In this document: positions 15,065 through 23,948 of the stretch, in pieces
How the letters are laid out: the number at the start of each line of letters is the position of its first letter
Numbering within the stretch: the stretch's first letter is position 1
Notes under the pieces: generated by a model
What the model saw: only the letters and a program-made list of their open reading frames with translations
Database searches by the model: none
Told to the model about the DNA's origin: nothing
Assembly (NCBI RefSeq): GCF_016865365.1
Contig: NZ_AP024469.1
Span: 1 to 64,000 of the forward strand
DNA length: 64,000 bases
Direction of reading: 5' to 3'
From: Geobacter sp. SVR
Lineage (GTDB): Bacteria > Desulfobacterota > Desulfuromonadia > Geobacterales > Pseudopelobacteraceae
Program-made: the position numbers and the translations under genes

Positions 15065-16474
15065 ATGAAAAAAGTGATCGTGATCGGCGGCGGCATCTCG
15101 GGTCTCTCCACTGCCTGGCTGCTGCGGGACAAGGCCCGCAGGGCCGGCATCGAGCTGGACCTGACGTTGCTGGAAAAAGAGGCCACGCCGGGGGGCAAGA
15201 TCCGCAGCATCCGGGAGGAGGGCTATTTGTGCGAGTGGGGCCCCAACGGTTTTCTGGACAGCAAGCCCCAGACCCTGGATCTGTGCGGCGCGATCGGCGT
15301 CGGCGGCAGCCTCCATCGCAGCAACGACAATGCCCGCAAACGCTTCATTTACACGGGGGGTGAACTGCACCGCCTGCCGGAAAATGGCCCTTCCTTTCTG
15401 AAGAGCGGGCTGATCTCCTGGCCGGGCAAGCTACGCCTGGCCTTGGAGCCGACCCCGTTCATCGCCAGAGCCCCCGGGGGGGACGAAAGCCTGGCCGCCT
15501 TCGGTCGCCGCCGCCTGGGTCAGGAGGCGTTGGACAAACTGATCGCGCCCATGGTATCCGGCATCTTTGCCGGCGACCCGGAAACCATGTCGCTCAACTC
15601 CTGTTTCCCCCGCATCGCCGAGCTGGAGCGTGAGTACGGCGGGTTGATCCGCGCCATGGTCATGCTGGCCAGGAAGAAGAAAAAAGAGGTGGCCGAGGGG
15701 AAGGTGGTTTCCAGCGCCGCCGGACCGGGGGGCGTTTTGACCTCCTTCCGCGAGGGGATCCAATTCCTGACCGACGCCCTGAACGCCTCGCTGGGGGATA
15801 TCGTCCAAACGGGAATTCAGGTGACGGCGGTGGAGCAGGGGCAATCGGCTCCGTACCGTTTGCAATGCAGCGACGGCCGCGAGTACGAGGCCGATGTCGT
15901 CATCGTTGCCTCGCCCGCGTTTGCTGCGGCTGAGATGCTGTCCGGCTGCGACGATACGCTGGCGACCATTCTGCGCCAGATCCCCTATGCCAGTATGACG
16001 GTGGTCTGCTTCGGCTACGAGCGTGACCGCATCGGCCATCCCCTGGACGGCTTCGGCTACCTGATCCCCAAAAAGGAGGGGTGCAGCATTCTCGGCACCC
16101 TGTGGGACTCCAGCATGTTCGAGAACCGGGCGCCGCAGGGGAAGGTGCTCCTGCGCAGCATGATGGGTGGGGCCTGTTTTCCGCAGTACGTCACACTGAG
16201 CGACGACGAGGTGCGGACAAGGGTGATGAAGGACCTGAAGGATGTGATGGGGATTACGGCAGATCCCTCCTTTGTGCGCATCTTCCGGCACGAGCAGGCT
16301 ATCCCCCAGTATACCGTTGGGCACGGCCAGCGCCTGGCAGGGCTGGAGGAACGGCTGAAAGGCCATGCGGGCCTGATTCTGACCGGCAACTCCTACCGCG
16401 GCATCGGGCTGAACGACTGTGTGGCCGCTGCCCAGCGCGCTTCGGACGAGGTACTTACACTCCTCGGACAATAA
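15065..16474 (+). CDS. hemG: Protoporphyrinogen oxidase (HemY/HemG-type flavoprotein)
   Basis: This FAD enzyme oxidises protoporphyrinogen IX to protoporphyrin IX, the penultimate step of heme synthesis, needed by cytochrome-rich organisms. The 469 residues open with the dinucleotide-binding motif GGGISGLSTAWLL. The flavin-site segment GPNGFLDS follows, then a long amine-oxidase-like body and a C-terminal HAGLILTGNSYRGIGLNDCV, the FAD-closing motif of the family. It is 27 bases after rmuC. The fold is shared with other amine oxidases, but these motifs fit the protoporphyrinogen branch best. An anaerobe would need an electron acceptor other than oxygen. Confidence 0.92.
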   Translation: MKKVIVIGGGISGLSTAWLLRDKARRAGIELDLTLLEKEATPGGKIRSIREEGYLCEWGPNGFLDSKPQTLDLCGAIGVGGSLHRSNDNARKRFIYTGGELHRLPENGPSFLKSGLISWPGKLRLALEPTPFIARAPGGDESLAAFGRRRLGQEALDKLIAPMVSGIFAGDPETMSLNSCFPRIAELEREYGGLIRAMVMLARKKKKEVAEGKVVSSAAGPGGVLTSFREGIQFLTDALNASLGDIVQTGIQVTAVEQGQSAPYRLQCSDGREYEADVVIVASPAFAAAEMLSGCDDTLATILRQIPYASMTVVCFGYERDRIGHPLDGFGYLIPKKEGCSILGTLWDSSMFENRAPQGKVLLRSMMGGACFPQYVTLSDDEVRTRVMKDLKDVMGITADPSFVRIFRHEQAIPQYTVGHGQRLAGLEERLKGHAGLILTGNSYRGIGLNDCVAAAQRASDEVLTLLGQ

Positions 16475-16664
16475 TGAGTTATGCAGAAAAACAGGCGTTG
16501 AAACTTAAACTACCTTAGTCGGGTAGGGAAAAGCATGGAAACATCGACGGTGAGCTGAACGCGGAGAAGCATACGAAAATTTTCGACTCGGTCAGATCCG
16601 GAAAAGCTCCAGGCGATGCAGGAAGCGGTGCGGGTGGCTTCAATTTATTCTTTTCGGAGGATAT

Positions 16665-17207
16665 GTGCAGACCTGCATAGCATTGTTCAGGGGGATCAAC
16701 GTCGGAGGGAACAATACCCTTTCCATGAAGGACTTGGTTGCACTTCTCGAATCGCTTGGGCTCGATCGAGTCAGAACCTGCCTCCAGAGCGGCAACGCCG
16801 TATTTCGGACCGCAGAGGACGACAGGAGGCATCTTGCCTCTGCCATTAGGTCGGCGATCGGAAAACAGTACAGTTTCGAGCCCGCGGTCCTGCTGCTGAC
16901 CGTGGCGGAGATGGAGCAGGCGGTTGCGGCGATCCCCTTCCTCGACGCCGTGAACGAGCCGGCCACGCTGCACCTGGGGTTCCTGGACGCCGTACCGGAA
17001 CACCCTGACAGGGAGGGGCTGGAGAAGCTGAGGAACGGGAGCGAACGGTATGAGCTGAAAGGGAATGTCTTCTATTTGCATGCCCCTGACGGCACCGGCA
17101 GATCCAAACTGGCAGCAGGCGCCGAGAGGTTGCTCGGCGTACCCATGACCGGTCGAAACTGGCGGACCGTGGGCAAGATCCTGGTCCTGGCGAAAAAGGA
17201 GCCGTGA
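16665..17207 (+). CDS. DUF1697-family protein
   Basis: This 180-residue cytoplasmic protein has the family hallmarks FRGINVGGNN near the N-terminus and RTCLQSGNAVF around residue 40, and ends with a conserved RNWRTVGKIL. The biochemical function of DUF1697 is unknown. GTG at 16665 is the likely start; GGAGGA ends only 3 bases before it, an unusually short spacing. The 190 bases between hemG and this gene hold no recognisable gene. The gene opens a stretch of accessory genes with variable orientation. Confidence 0.85.
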   Translation: MQTCIALFRGINVGGNNTLSMKDLVALLESLGLDRVRTCLQSGNAVFRTAEDDRRHLASAIRSAIGKQYSFEPAVLLLTVAEMEQAVAAIPFLDAVNEPATLHLGFLDAVPEHPDREGLEKLRNGSERYELKGNVFYLHAPDGTGRSKLAAGAERLLGVPMTGRNWRTVGKILVLAKKEP

Positions 17208-17349
17208 GACGGGAAATCATGACGGTACCGGCGGCGGAAACCGGGACGCGGAAGCCTGGAACTGCATTATTCGGCTGGCAGAGATGGCACTGCTTGGCAG
17301 CACGGAGAATTATGCTGCGTAGTGACACCATGAAATGGGCATTCAATCG

Positions 17350-18603
17350 ATGAACACCTTCAAATTCATTACTTCCCGGGGCAGCCGTACGGCGGCCATG
17401 CCGTTCATCATGCTGACGGTGCTGATCGACATGGTATCCATCGGCCTGATCATCCCGGTATTGCCGACGCTGGTGGGAGGGTTTGCCGGCTCGCAGGCGG
17501 ATCAGGCGTTCTGGTACGGGGTGGTGGTGTTTTCGTTCGGGATCGCCAACTTCTTCGGTTCGCCGATCCTCGGGGCGCTGTCCGATGCCCATGGCCGCCG
17601 CCCGCTGCTTCTGCTCGGCTTCTGCGGACTCGGCCTCAACTTTATCGCCACCGGACTTGCCACGGCCCTGTGGATGCTGGTCGTGGTGCGATTGATCGGA
17701 GGCGCGCTGCAGGCCAACCTGGCCGTGGCCAATGCCTACGTGGCGGACATCACCCCTCCCGAAGAGCGGGCCAGGCGTTTCGGCATGCTGGGCGCCATGT
17801 TCGGCGTCGGTTTCATCATCGGCCCGGTCCTGGGGGGCGTGCTGGGGTCGATTGCCATACAGCTCCCCTTCTTCGTGGCCGGCGGCTGTGCCATGCTCAA
17901 CTGGCTCTACGGTTATTTCGTGCTGCCCGAGTCGCTGCCCGCCGAACGCAGGCGCCCGTTCCACTGGAGCAGGGCCAATCCGCTCACGTCGCTGCGCGAG
18001 TTGGGCAGGCTGCACGGTGTCGGCCGCCTGGCGGCCGTGGTCGCCCTGAGCGGGCTTGCCCAGTACGTGCTGTTCACCAGTTGGGTGCTGTACACCACCT
18101 TCAAGTTCGGCTGGGGGCCACGGGAGAACGGCTGGTCACTGGCCGTGGTCGGCCTCATGTCGCTGATCGTGCAGGGTTTCCTGCTCGGCCGCATGCTGAA
18201 ACACGTCACTCCCCGGCGCCTGGTGGTTGCCGGGCTGGTGTCGTCGGCCCTGGCCCACCTGGCGTGGGGTGCCGCCACCCAGGGGTGGATGATGTACGCG
18301 GTGATCGTGCTGAACGTGCTCGGCTACACGGTTACTGCGTCGCTGCAAAGCATCATTTCGAGCGCTGCCGATCCCCACAGCCAGGGACAGACCCTGGGGG
18401 CGGTGAACTCCCTGAACAGCCTGATGGCAGTGCTGGCCCCCCTGTGCGGCGCACCGCTCCTCTCGGCGGTATCGCATCTGCCGCGCGGCGATTGGCGCAT
18501 CGGCGCGCCGTTCTATTTCTGCGCCATTCTGCAGACCGCATCCCTGATCCTGGCATGCGTTCACTTCCGCCGCCACCGTAGCGACCCTGCACCATCGGCA
18601 TGA
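17350..18603 (+). CDS. Major facilitator superfamily transporter, TetA-like
   Basis: This is a proton-coupled drug/metabolite efflux protein of the inner membrane by family. The 417 residues hold about 12 hydrophobic segments. The loop 2-3 motif GALSDAHGRRPLLLLG matches the drug:H+ antiporter-1 signature, and RLIGGALQANLAVANAYVAD resembles the TetA helix 4. An aspartate in the first membrane helix (LTVLIDMVSIGLIIPVL) is typical of TetA-like proteins. Substrate cannot be read from sequence. The start may be ATG at 17335 or 17350; no adjacent tetR-type repressor is seen. Confidence 0.9.
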   Translation: MNTFKFITSRGSRTAAMPFIMLTVLIDMVSIGLIIPVLPTLVGGFAGSQADQAFWYGVVVFSFGIANFFGSPILGALSDAHGRRPLLLLGFCGLGLNFIATGLATALWMLVVVRLIGGALQANLAVANAYVADITPPEERARRFGMLGAMFGVGFIIGPVLGGVLGSIAIQLPFFVAGGCAMLNWLYGYFVLPESLPAERRRPFHWSRANPLTSLRELGRLHGVGRLAAVVALSGLAQYVLFTSWVLYTTFKFGWGPRENGWSLAVVGLMSLIVQGFLLGRMLKHVTPRRLVVAGLVSSALAHLAWGAATQGWMMYAVIVLNVLGYTVTASLQSIISSAADPHSQGQTLGAVNSLNSLMAVLAPLCGAPLLSAVSHLPRGDWRIGAPFYFCAILQTASLILACVHFRRHRSDPAPSA

Positions 18604-18679
18604 GGATGGACTCCCTGTCGCTCAGGGGTGTGATGACCGGGAAGCCCTGACCGCGATCTGTCGCTGTCGCTCGGGCAAG

Positions 18680-19429
18680 TCACCGAATGCTCTTCATGAA
18701 GAAAATCGCCGTGATGATCACGTTGAAGATGGTGATTCCCATCCGCAGGCGGGCGGGATTGATGCGGCGGGCACAGTGGGCGCCGCTGTACCCGCCGATG
18801 ACTGCTCCCGCCATCATGGCGGCCGCCTGGGGCCACCAGACCAGACCGGTGGCGGCAAAGCAGAGCACGGCAGCGGCATTCGTCACCCCCACCAGCAGCG
18901 TCTTTGCTCCGTTCATGGCCCTGATGTCCGTGATGCCGAACAGGTTCCAGACAGCCATCATCATGATACCGACCGCGCCGCCGAAGTAGCCGCCGTAGAC
19001 CCCCAGCACCGCCTGGGCGGCCAGAAGCGGAACCGGGCGCATGCCGGCCTTCCACCCCATGAGCGTCCCCAGCCGTGGACCGGCGGCGAATGCCGCAGTA
19101 CCCACCAGCAGCAGCCAGGGGATAGCCCGGTCGAAGATGGCCGTGGGGGTGATGCGGAGCAGCAGCGCCCCGCACAGCCCTCCGACGAGGCTCACCGCCA
19201 GCATCGGTTTCAGCGGCGCTCCGCTGAAGCGCGCGCACTCGCTGCGGTATGCCCAGGCTCCGGCTATGCTACCGGGAAACAGGGCGACCGTGCTGGATGC
19301 ATTCGCCGAAACCGAAGGGATACCGGTGAATATCAGCACCGGCAGTGTGATGAACGATCCTCCGCCAGCCACGGAATTCATGAATCCGGCTGCTAATCCC
19401 GATAGAAATATGAGCACGTGAGAGTTCAT
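18680..19429 (-). CDS. TauE/SafE-family membrane transporter
   Basis: The 249 residues form about eight membrane helices. The N-terminal signature LAAGFMNSVAGGGSFITLPVL and the mid-protein repeat VLGVYGGYFGGAVGIMMM are the two inverted halves of the TauE/SafE fold, associated with export of sulfite, sulfoacetate or other organosulfur anions. The gene is divergent from the LysR gene at 19531, with a perfect dyad between them, so that LysR protein is its likely regulator. It is convergent with the MFS gene. Confidence 0.92.
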   Translation of the reverse strand: MNSHVLIFLSGLAAGFMNSVAGGGSFITLPVLIFTGIPSVSANASSTVALFPGSIAGAWAYRSECARFSGAPLKPMLAVSLVGGLCGALLLRITPTAIFDRAIPWLLLVGTAAFAAGPRLGTLMGWKAGMRPVPLLAAQAVLGVYGGYFGGAVGIMMMAVWNLFGITDIRAMNGAKTLLVGVTNAAAVLCFAATGLVWWPQAAAMMAGAVIGGYSGAHCARRINPARLRMGITIFNVIITAIFFMKSIR

Positions 19430-19483
19430 GGCGCTACTATCTCTCCTGTTGCCGATCCGGTCAATGTGGGATACGCTGAGCTC

Positions 19484-19504
19484 GGCTTCGTAAAAAACGA
19501 AGCC
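19484..19504. promoter_or_regulatory. Perfect inverted repeat between tauE-like and lysR
   Basis: GGCTTCGT (19484-19491) and ACGAAGCC (19497-19504) are exact reverse complements around five A residues. The dyad sits in the only intergenic region between divergent genes and ends 26 bases before the lysR start. A LysR operator is the likely reading. Confidence 0.5.
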
Positions 19505-19530
19505 TACCGATGCGACACCAGGGGGCTCCC

Positions 19531-20412
19531 ATGCGTTTCGACCTGACTGACCTGCGGCTATTCCTTCATGTGGTGGAGGCCGGCAGCATCACCGCCGGCG
19601 CCGACCGGGCTCACTTGGCCCTGGCTTCGGCCAGCGCCCGCATCCGCGGCATGGAAGATGAGCTGGGAGCGCCGCTGTTCGAGCGGGTGCGCCACGGCAT
19701 CGAGCCCACCCCCCTTGGTGAAGCCCTGGTCCACCACGCCCGGACGATCCTGGGCCACGTGGCCGACATGCGGGGTGCCCTTGGCCAATGTGCGCGAGGT
19801 TTGCAGGTGAAGGTACGGCTTTTGTGCAATACGGCGGCCTTGACGGAATTCCTGCCGGATCTGCTCGGGCCGTTCCTGGCCCGGCATCCCCATGTCGACG
19901 TGGAGCTCCAGGAATCCTCCAGTGCCGAGATCGTCCGCCGGGTGGCGGCAGGTACGGCGGACATCGGGGTGGCAGCAGATTCCGTCGATAATGGCTGTCT
20001 CGAAACCAGGCCGTTCCGCATCGATCAACTGGTGACTGTCGTCCCCGACCGCCATCCTCTAGCCGGCGGGGAATCCGTCGGTTTCAGCGATCTGCTCCGC
20101 TATCCGTTTGTGGGGCTCACCAAGGGAAGTGCCCTGCAGGACCACCTGGACAGTCATGCGGAGCGTCTGGGCACCCGTATCGGCTACAGGGTCCGGGTGC
20201 ATGACTTTACGGCGGTCTGCCGTCTGGTGGAGGAGGAGGCCGGTATTGCCATAGTCCCGGAGACCTCTGCACTGCGCTGCGGCCGCAGCATGGCGATACG
20301 CCATATTCCCCTTGCCGATGTCTGGGCACGGCGGCAGTTGACGCTCTGCGCACGGGATTTTGCGGCGCTTCCGCTCCATACCCGACACCTGCTCGACGCC
20401 TTGTCGGACTGA
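19531..20412 (+). CDS. LysR-family transcriptional regulator
   Basis: The 293 residues have an N-terminal winged helix-turn-helix (LRLFLHVVEAGSITAGADR, then ASARIRGMEDELGAPLFERV) and a C-terminal periplasmic-binding-like effector domain. The ATG at 19531 is preferred over 19510 because MRFDLTDLRLF is the family start and GGGGG lies just before it. Position and the shared intergenic dyad indicate control of the divergent TauE/SafE gene and autoregulation. The effector is unknown; an organosulfur anion is a guess from the partner. Confidence 0.93.
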   Translation: MRFDLTDLRLFLHVVEAGSITAGADRAHLALASASARIRGMEDELGAPLFERVRHGIEPTPLGEALVHHARTILGHVADMRGALGQCARGLQVKVRLLCNTAALTEFLPDLLGPFLARHPHVDVELQESSSAEIVRRVAAGTADIGVAADSVDNGCLETRPFRIDQLVTVVPDRHPLAGGESVGFSDLLRYPFVGLTKGSALQDHLDSHAERLGTRIGYRVRVHDFTAVCRLVEEEAGIAIVPETSALRCGRSMAIRHIPLADVWARRQLTLCARDFAALPLHTRHLLDALSD

Positions 20413-20454
20413 GGGGCAAAGGTTACGCAAGCCTGTTGCGGCACATACGGTACG

Positions 20455-20484
20455 TTGACAGGCGAGTGTGTGGTGGTCTATTGT
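20455..20484 (+). promoter_or_regulatory. Candidate promoter for the DUF2461 gene
   Basis: A perfect TTGACA (20455-20460) is followed after 18 bases by TATTGT (20479-20484). It lies about 115 bases before the DUF2461 start. Confidence 0.45.
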
Positions 20485-20598
20485 TCGGGGCGTTGCGTCG
20501 TAATTCGGGCAACCGATCAGAAATCGACTGCCGGAGCAAAGACGGTCGGGGTAAGGATGCATCTGTGACAGTCATGGCAAACCACCCGGGAGGGGGCT

Positions 20599-21279
20599 AT
20601 GAGTACAACATTCACCGGTTTTTCACCCCACTCACTGGCGTTCTTCGAGGAACTGGCCGCCAATAACGCCAAGCCGTGGTTCGAGGCCCATCGGGATGAG
20701 TACGAGGAATTCCTGCTGGAGCCGCTCAAGGCCCTGGTCAACGACCTGGCCGGGCCAATGCTGGCCATCGACCCCGGACTGATCACCATCCCGGCGGTGG
20801 ACCGGACCATCTCCCGCATCTACCGCGACACCCGCTTTTCCCGCAACAAATCACCCTACAAAACCTGCCTCTGGATAACCTTCAAGCGTCCCAGTCCGGA
20901 CTGGAAAACAGCACCCTGCTTTTTCTTCGAGATCAGGGCCGAGGGCTATCGCTACGGCATGGGGTTCTACAGTGCCACGCGGGAAACCATGGACACTCTG
21001 CGGCATTTCATCGAAACCGAGCCGGACCGATTCCGGGAGGAGGTGGGGTGGCTGGGCGGACAGGAATTATTCACGGTTGCGGGGGAGTGCTACAAGCGCC
21101 CCCTGAACGCCACTCTGCCCGACGATCTGCAGGAGTGGCACCGTCGCAAGAACCTGTTTCTGGTCTGCAACCGCCAGCCTGATGGCCGGCTCTTTACGCG
21201 GGGGATTGTGGAGGACCTGCAGACGGGATTCGAGCGGCTGGCGCCACTGTACCACCTGCTGTGGCGGCTGCGGGGATAA
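20599..21279 (+). CDS. DUF2461-family protein
   Basis: The 226 residues show the family signatures FFEELAANNAKPWFEAHRDEY near the N-terminus and ISRIYRDTRFSRNKSPYKT around residue 80. DUF2461 proteins are soluble and widespread, without an assigned reaction. GGGAGGGGG lies 4-6 bases before the ATG. It converges with the AlkD-like gene, with a 53-base gap that contains a weak 7-bp hairpin (21291-21323) and no T-run. Confidence 0.9.
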   Translation: MSTTFTGFSPHSLAFFEELAANNAKPWFEAHRDEYEEFLLEPLKALVNDLAGPMLAIDPGLITIPAVDRTISRIYRDTRFSRNKSPYKTCLWITFKRPSPDWKTAPCFFFEIRAEGYRYGMGFYSATRETMDTLRHFIETEPDRFREEVGWLGGQELFTVAGECYKRPLNATLPDDLQEWHRRKNLFLVCNRQPDGRLFTRGIVEDLQTGFERLAPLYHLLWRLRG

Positions 21280-21332
21280 ACTTGAGGACAGAGGGGACCG
21301 GCGACCACCGCTTCACTCCCCTCATCGCGATA

Positions 21333-22010
21333 TCATGTTTGAGGTAAAACCGGGGAACCAAGCCCCAATCGGTCGAACTCCCGCAGGGCATCCCTGCCGA
21401 TCCAGCGGGCAGAGGGGCTGTCCATTCCGGCCAATTCCCGCGCCGTTGCCAGTGCAGCCTGTATATCCTTGCGTTTGCCGATCTCCCGCAAGGCCCAGTT
21501 GATCCCCTTTTTGACGAAATTCCTTCCATCGGCGGCCTCGTGCCGGATCAGCGCGAGAAAGGGGTGGAACCGCTCCGCAGGGGCTTTCTTCTCTTGCACC
21601 GCCAGACGGGCCATTAGCACGAACCCGGCCCGCTTGACGAACTCCCCGCTCCTGCCACTCCATTGTTCGGCCTTGTCCCAGGCAAAGGGGGTGCGGCCGA
21701 ACAGATTGCCGCAGCACTGGTCGCACACGTCCCATGAATCCAGATCCTCCACCCACTCCTCCATCTGCTCCACGGTTACCTGTCTCGGATCATCCACCAG
21801 CGAAGCCAGGATACGGGCTTCGTGAATGCCGCTGCGCCACAGCTCACGGGCGAGACGGTGGTCGCGGCGATGGGTCTTGGCAATCCCGCGCAGCACGGGG
21901 ATGTTGATCCCCAGAGTGGCGTGGGTGGCGATGCCGTAGCGGGCCATGCCGGTCACGTTGGCCGGGTTTGCCAGGCTGTGGAGACGGGTGATGATTTCAG
22001 TGCTGGTCAT
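21333..22010 (-). CDS. DNA alkylation repair protein, AlkD-like
   Basis: AlkD-type HEAT-repeat glycosylases remove positively charged N3/N7-alkylated purines. The 225 residues are mostly helical hairpins with the family core LDSWDVCDQCCGNLF, followed by FVKRAGFVLMARLAV and the late segment EAADGRNFVKKGINWALREIG. The start at 22010 (MTSTEIITRL) is chosen because it matches the family beginning; an in-frame ATG at 22031 is possible, and neither has a good ribosome-binding site. It is upstream of, and in the same orientation as, no other clear gene. Confidence 0.88.
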   Translation of the reverse strand: MTSTEIITRLHSLANPANVTGMARYGIATHATLGINIPVLRGIAKTHRRDHRLARELWRSGIHEARILASLVDDPRQVTVEQMEEWVEDLDSWDVCDQCCGNLFGRTPFAWDKAEQWSGRSGEFVKRAGFVLMARLAVQEKKAPAERFHPFLALIRHEAADGRNFVKKGINWALREIGKRKDIQAALATARELAGMDSPSARWIGRDALREFDRLGLGSPVLPQT

Positions 22011-22099
22011 GGCTGCGTTCAAATTCTGCAAGGCATACCGTCAAAGTGCGGCTGTGGGATGGTGGCGGGCAACACCGCCGGCCAAATGGAAAGGGGACG

Positions 22100-22456
22100 T
22101 TATGGCTGTGTCGAACCGGCCTGCGTCCGTGCGAACTGCTCCCGGTAGGCGGCAATGATGGCGCCTACCATGTCGCCGAAGCGCTCCTTGAGCTCCTGGC
22201 AGCGAGTCGTGTTGTGCATCTCGACCCCCTTGCGTTCGCTGCGGATCAGCCCGGCCTCACGCAGGATCCTGAAATGCTGAGAGAGGGTCGATTTCGGCAG
22301 GGTGCGGTTATCGAGCTGGAGAAAGTTCGAGCAGGTCTTCGGGCATTCGGAACGGGCTATTTCCACATAAATCTGGACCCGTACCGGATCGGAGAGGGCA
22401 TGCAGCAGGCCCTCGACCGTAACGTCGTTAATTGATGGATGATACAGCGGTTTCAT
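22100..22456 (-). CDS. ArsR-family transcriptional repressor
   Basis: The 118 residues are a winged helix-turn-helix: LLHALSDPVRVQIYVEIA, then LPKSTLSQHFRILREAGLI as the recognition region and a wing with RKGVEMHNTTR. The ATG at 22456 is taken as start because MKPLYHPS opens a normal ArsR protein, while the open frame extends upstream without homology. Cysteines occur only in ARSECPKTCSNF and TRCQ; the first pair could bind metal, but the classical ELCVCDL motif is missing, so the effector may not be arsenite. It faces a strong divergent promoter carrying a dyad (22478-22506). Confidence 0.9.
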   Translation of the reverse strand: MKPLYHPSINDVTVEGLLHALSDPVRVQIYVEIARSECPKTCSNFLQLDNRTLPKSTLSQHFRILREAGLIRSERKGVEMHNTTRCQELKERFGDMVGAIIAAYREQFARTQAGSTQP

Positions 22457-22477
22457 AGTTTTTTTGTAACACACATC

Positions 22478-22506
22478 TTGACAGACTGTCCAATAGATCA
22501 TATATT
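22478..22506 (+). promoter_or_regulatory. Consensus promoter with dyad, divergent from arsR
   Basis: TTGACA (22478-22483), 17 bases, TATATT (22501-22506). A perfect palindrome GACAG-A-CTGTC (22480-22490) overlaps the -35 box. It points away from arsR towards the 24-codon ORF at 22588 and, further on, the aldo/keto reductase. The dyad is a natural candidate for the ArsR operator. Confidence 0.65.
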
Positions 22507-22587
22507 CCGAACTAAAGAACTTATGGATTGCGGGAGATTTACAGGCAGCTGTTTCTCCCCACTGCTGCCGGGAAGGAGGTGCTTGCC

Positions 22588-22662
22588 ATGTTGCGGAAAC
22601 GCTATCAGCTGCGGGCCATCGCCCATTGCAAGGAAGGCTGCTTACTCTGGTCCCGGGCATGA
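22588..22662 (+). CDS. Possible 24-residue small protein
   Basis: An ORF of 24 codons starts with ATG 7 bases after a near-perfect ribosome-binding site (AAGGAGG, 22573-22579) and ends with TGA at 22660-22662. It lies 81 bases downstream of the consensus promoter at 22478-22506. The peptide is basic, has a CKEGC motif at residues 14-18 and ends LLWSRA. No family is recognised. The 418-base gap between arsR and the aldo/keto reductase otherwise holds only promoters. Good initiation signals plus a regulated promoter argue for a real small protein or a leader peptide. Confidence 0.45.
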   Translation: MLRKRYQLRAIAHCKEGCLLWSRA

Positions 22663-22769
22663 CCGTAAACTGCCCAGCCAGCACAACTGATTCTGCGGCT
22701 GCCGTAGTGCACCTGGCAATGCCGGTCCGCTGCGGCAGTTCTGTACTATCCCCCCGCCTGCCCCGATAC

Positions 22770-22797
22770 TTGATTCTTCGTTGAGATGCATTATAGA
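22770..22797 (+). promoter_or_regulatory. Candidate promoter for the aldo/keto reductase
   Basis: TTGATT (22770-22775) and TATAGA (22792-22797) with a 16-base spacer, 77 bases before the start of the reductase gene. Confidence 0.4.
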
Positions 22798-22874
22798 GAA
22801 TTACGAGCCGATAGTTATCCGGCAGATCATCATAGACTCACACTTTGAAGAGGTCGCACGAAAAGGAGAACGTC

Positions 22875-23906
22875 ATGGAATATCGCTTTTTGGGAGGTTC
22901 GGGCCTGAAGGTGTCCGCCCTCAGCCTGGGTACGGGAACGTTCGGCGGCAGCAACGAGTTTTTCAAGGCATGGGGAGGCAGCGATGTAAAAGAAGCGACC
23001 CGCATGGTGGATATGGCCCATGAAGCGGGGATCAATCTTTTGGATACGGCCGACATCTATTCGGACGGCCTGTCCGAGGAGATTGTCGGCGAAACCGTGC
23101 GCGGCCGCCGGGGCAAATTCCTGATCTCCACCAAGGCCACCTTCCGGCTGGGAAGCGGGCCCAATGACGTGGGATCATCGCGCTATCACCTGCTGGCATC
23201 CTGCGAAGCCAGCCTCAGACGCCTGAAAACCGACTACATCGATATCTACCACCTGCATGGCTTCGATGCCCAGACACCGCTGGAAGAGACCCTGAGCACC
23301 CTCGATACCCTGGTCACATCCGGCAAGGTCCGCTATATCGCCTGCTCCAACTTCTCCGGCTGGCACCTGATGAAGTCGCTCGCCCTGGCGGAACGCTACG
23401 GCTGGACGCGCTACGTGGCCCACCAGGTCTACTACTCGCTGGTGGGCCGGGAATATGAGTGGGAGTTGATGCCCCTGGGGCTCGATCAGAAGGTCGGCGC
23501 CCTGGTCTGGAGCCCCCTGGGATGGGGCCGTTTGACCGGCAAGATCCGCAGAGGCCAGCCGCTGCCCGAGCAAAGCCGTTTGCCCGTGACCAGTGCCCTG
23601 GGTCCCCCCGTGGTCGACGAGTATCTGTACACGGTAGTCGATGCCCTGGACGAGGTGGCGGCGGAGACGGGCAGGACCATTCCCCAGGTTGCCCTGAACT
23701 GGCTCCTGCAGAGGCCGACCGTTTCCAGCATCATCATCGGCGCCCGAAACGAGGAACAACTGCGCCAGAATCTGGGTGCCACGGGGTGGAACCTGACGGC
23801 GGAGCAGGTGGCGCGCCTGGACGAGGCCAGCCGCACAACCCTGACATATCCCTACTGGCATCAGCGGCAGTTCGAGAGGAACCCATTTCCGGTCAGCCAA
23901 GCCTGA
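22875..23906 (+). CDS. Aldo/keto reductase
   Basis: NAD(P)H-dependent oxidoreductase of the TIM-barrel AKR superfamily. The 343 residues show the catalytic tetrad context: Asp and Tyr in LLDTADIYSDG, Lys in FLISTKATF, and His in YIDIYHLHGFD. The C-terminal cofactor segment is SSIIIGARNEEQLRQN. Physiological substrate is unknown. The ATG at 22875 has AAAGGAGA 7 bases upstream and the family start MEYRFLGGSGLKVS, so it is preferred over 22845. The ferredoxin-nitroreductase gene follows 42 bases downstream, probably in one operon. Confidence 0.94.
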   Translation: MEYRFLGGSGLKVSALSLGTGTFGGSNEFFKAWGGSDVKEATRMVDMAHEAGINLLDTADIYSDGLSEEIVGETVRGRRGKFLISTKATFRLGSGPNDVGSSRYHLLASCEASLRRLKTDYIDIYHLHGFDAQTPLEETLSTLDTLVTSGKVRYIACSNFSGWHLMKSLALAERYGWTRYVAHQVYYSLVGREYEWELMPLGLDQKVGALVWSPLGWGRLTGKIRRGQPLPEQSRLPVTSALGPPVVDEYLYTVVDALDEVAAETGRTIPQVALNWLLQRPTVSSIIIGARNEEQLRQNLGATGWNLTAEQVARLDEASRTTLTYPYWHQRQFERNPFPVSQA

Positions 23907-23948
23907 CCGAAAGAACAGGCACGTAGTGCTGCAATGAACAAGGAGATC

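Noticed and set aside
17283-17302. Sigma-54-like TGGCAC-TGCTT-GGCA before the MFS gene
   Set aside because: The GG to GC distance is 9 instead of 10 bases and the -12 element lacks TTGC.
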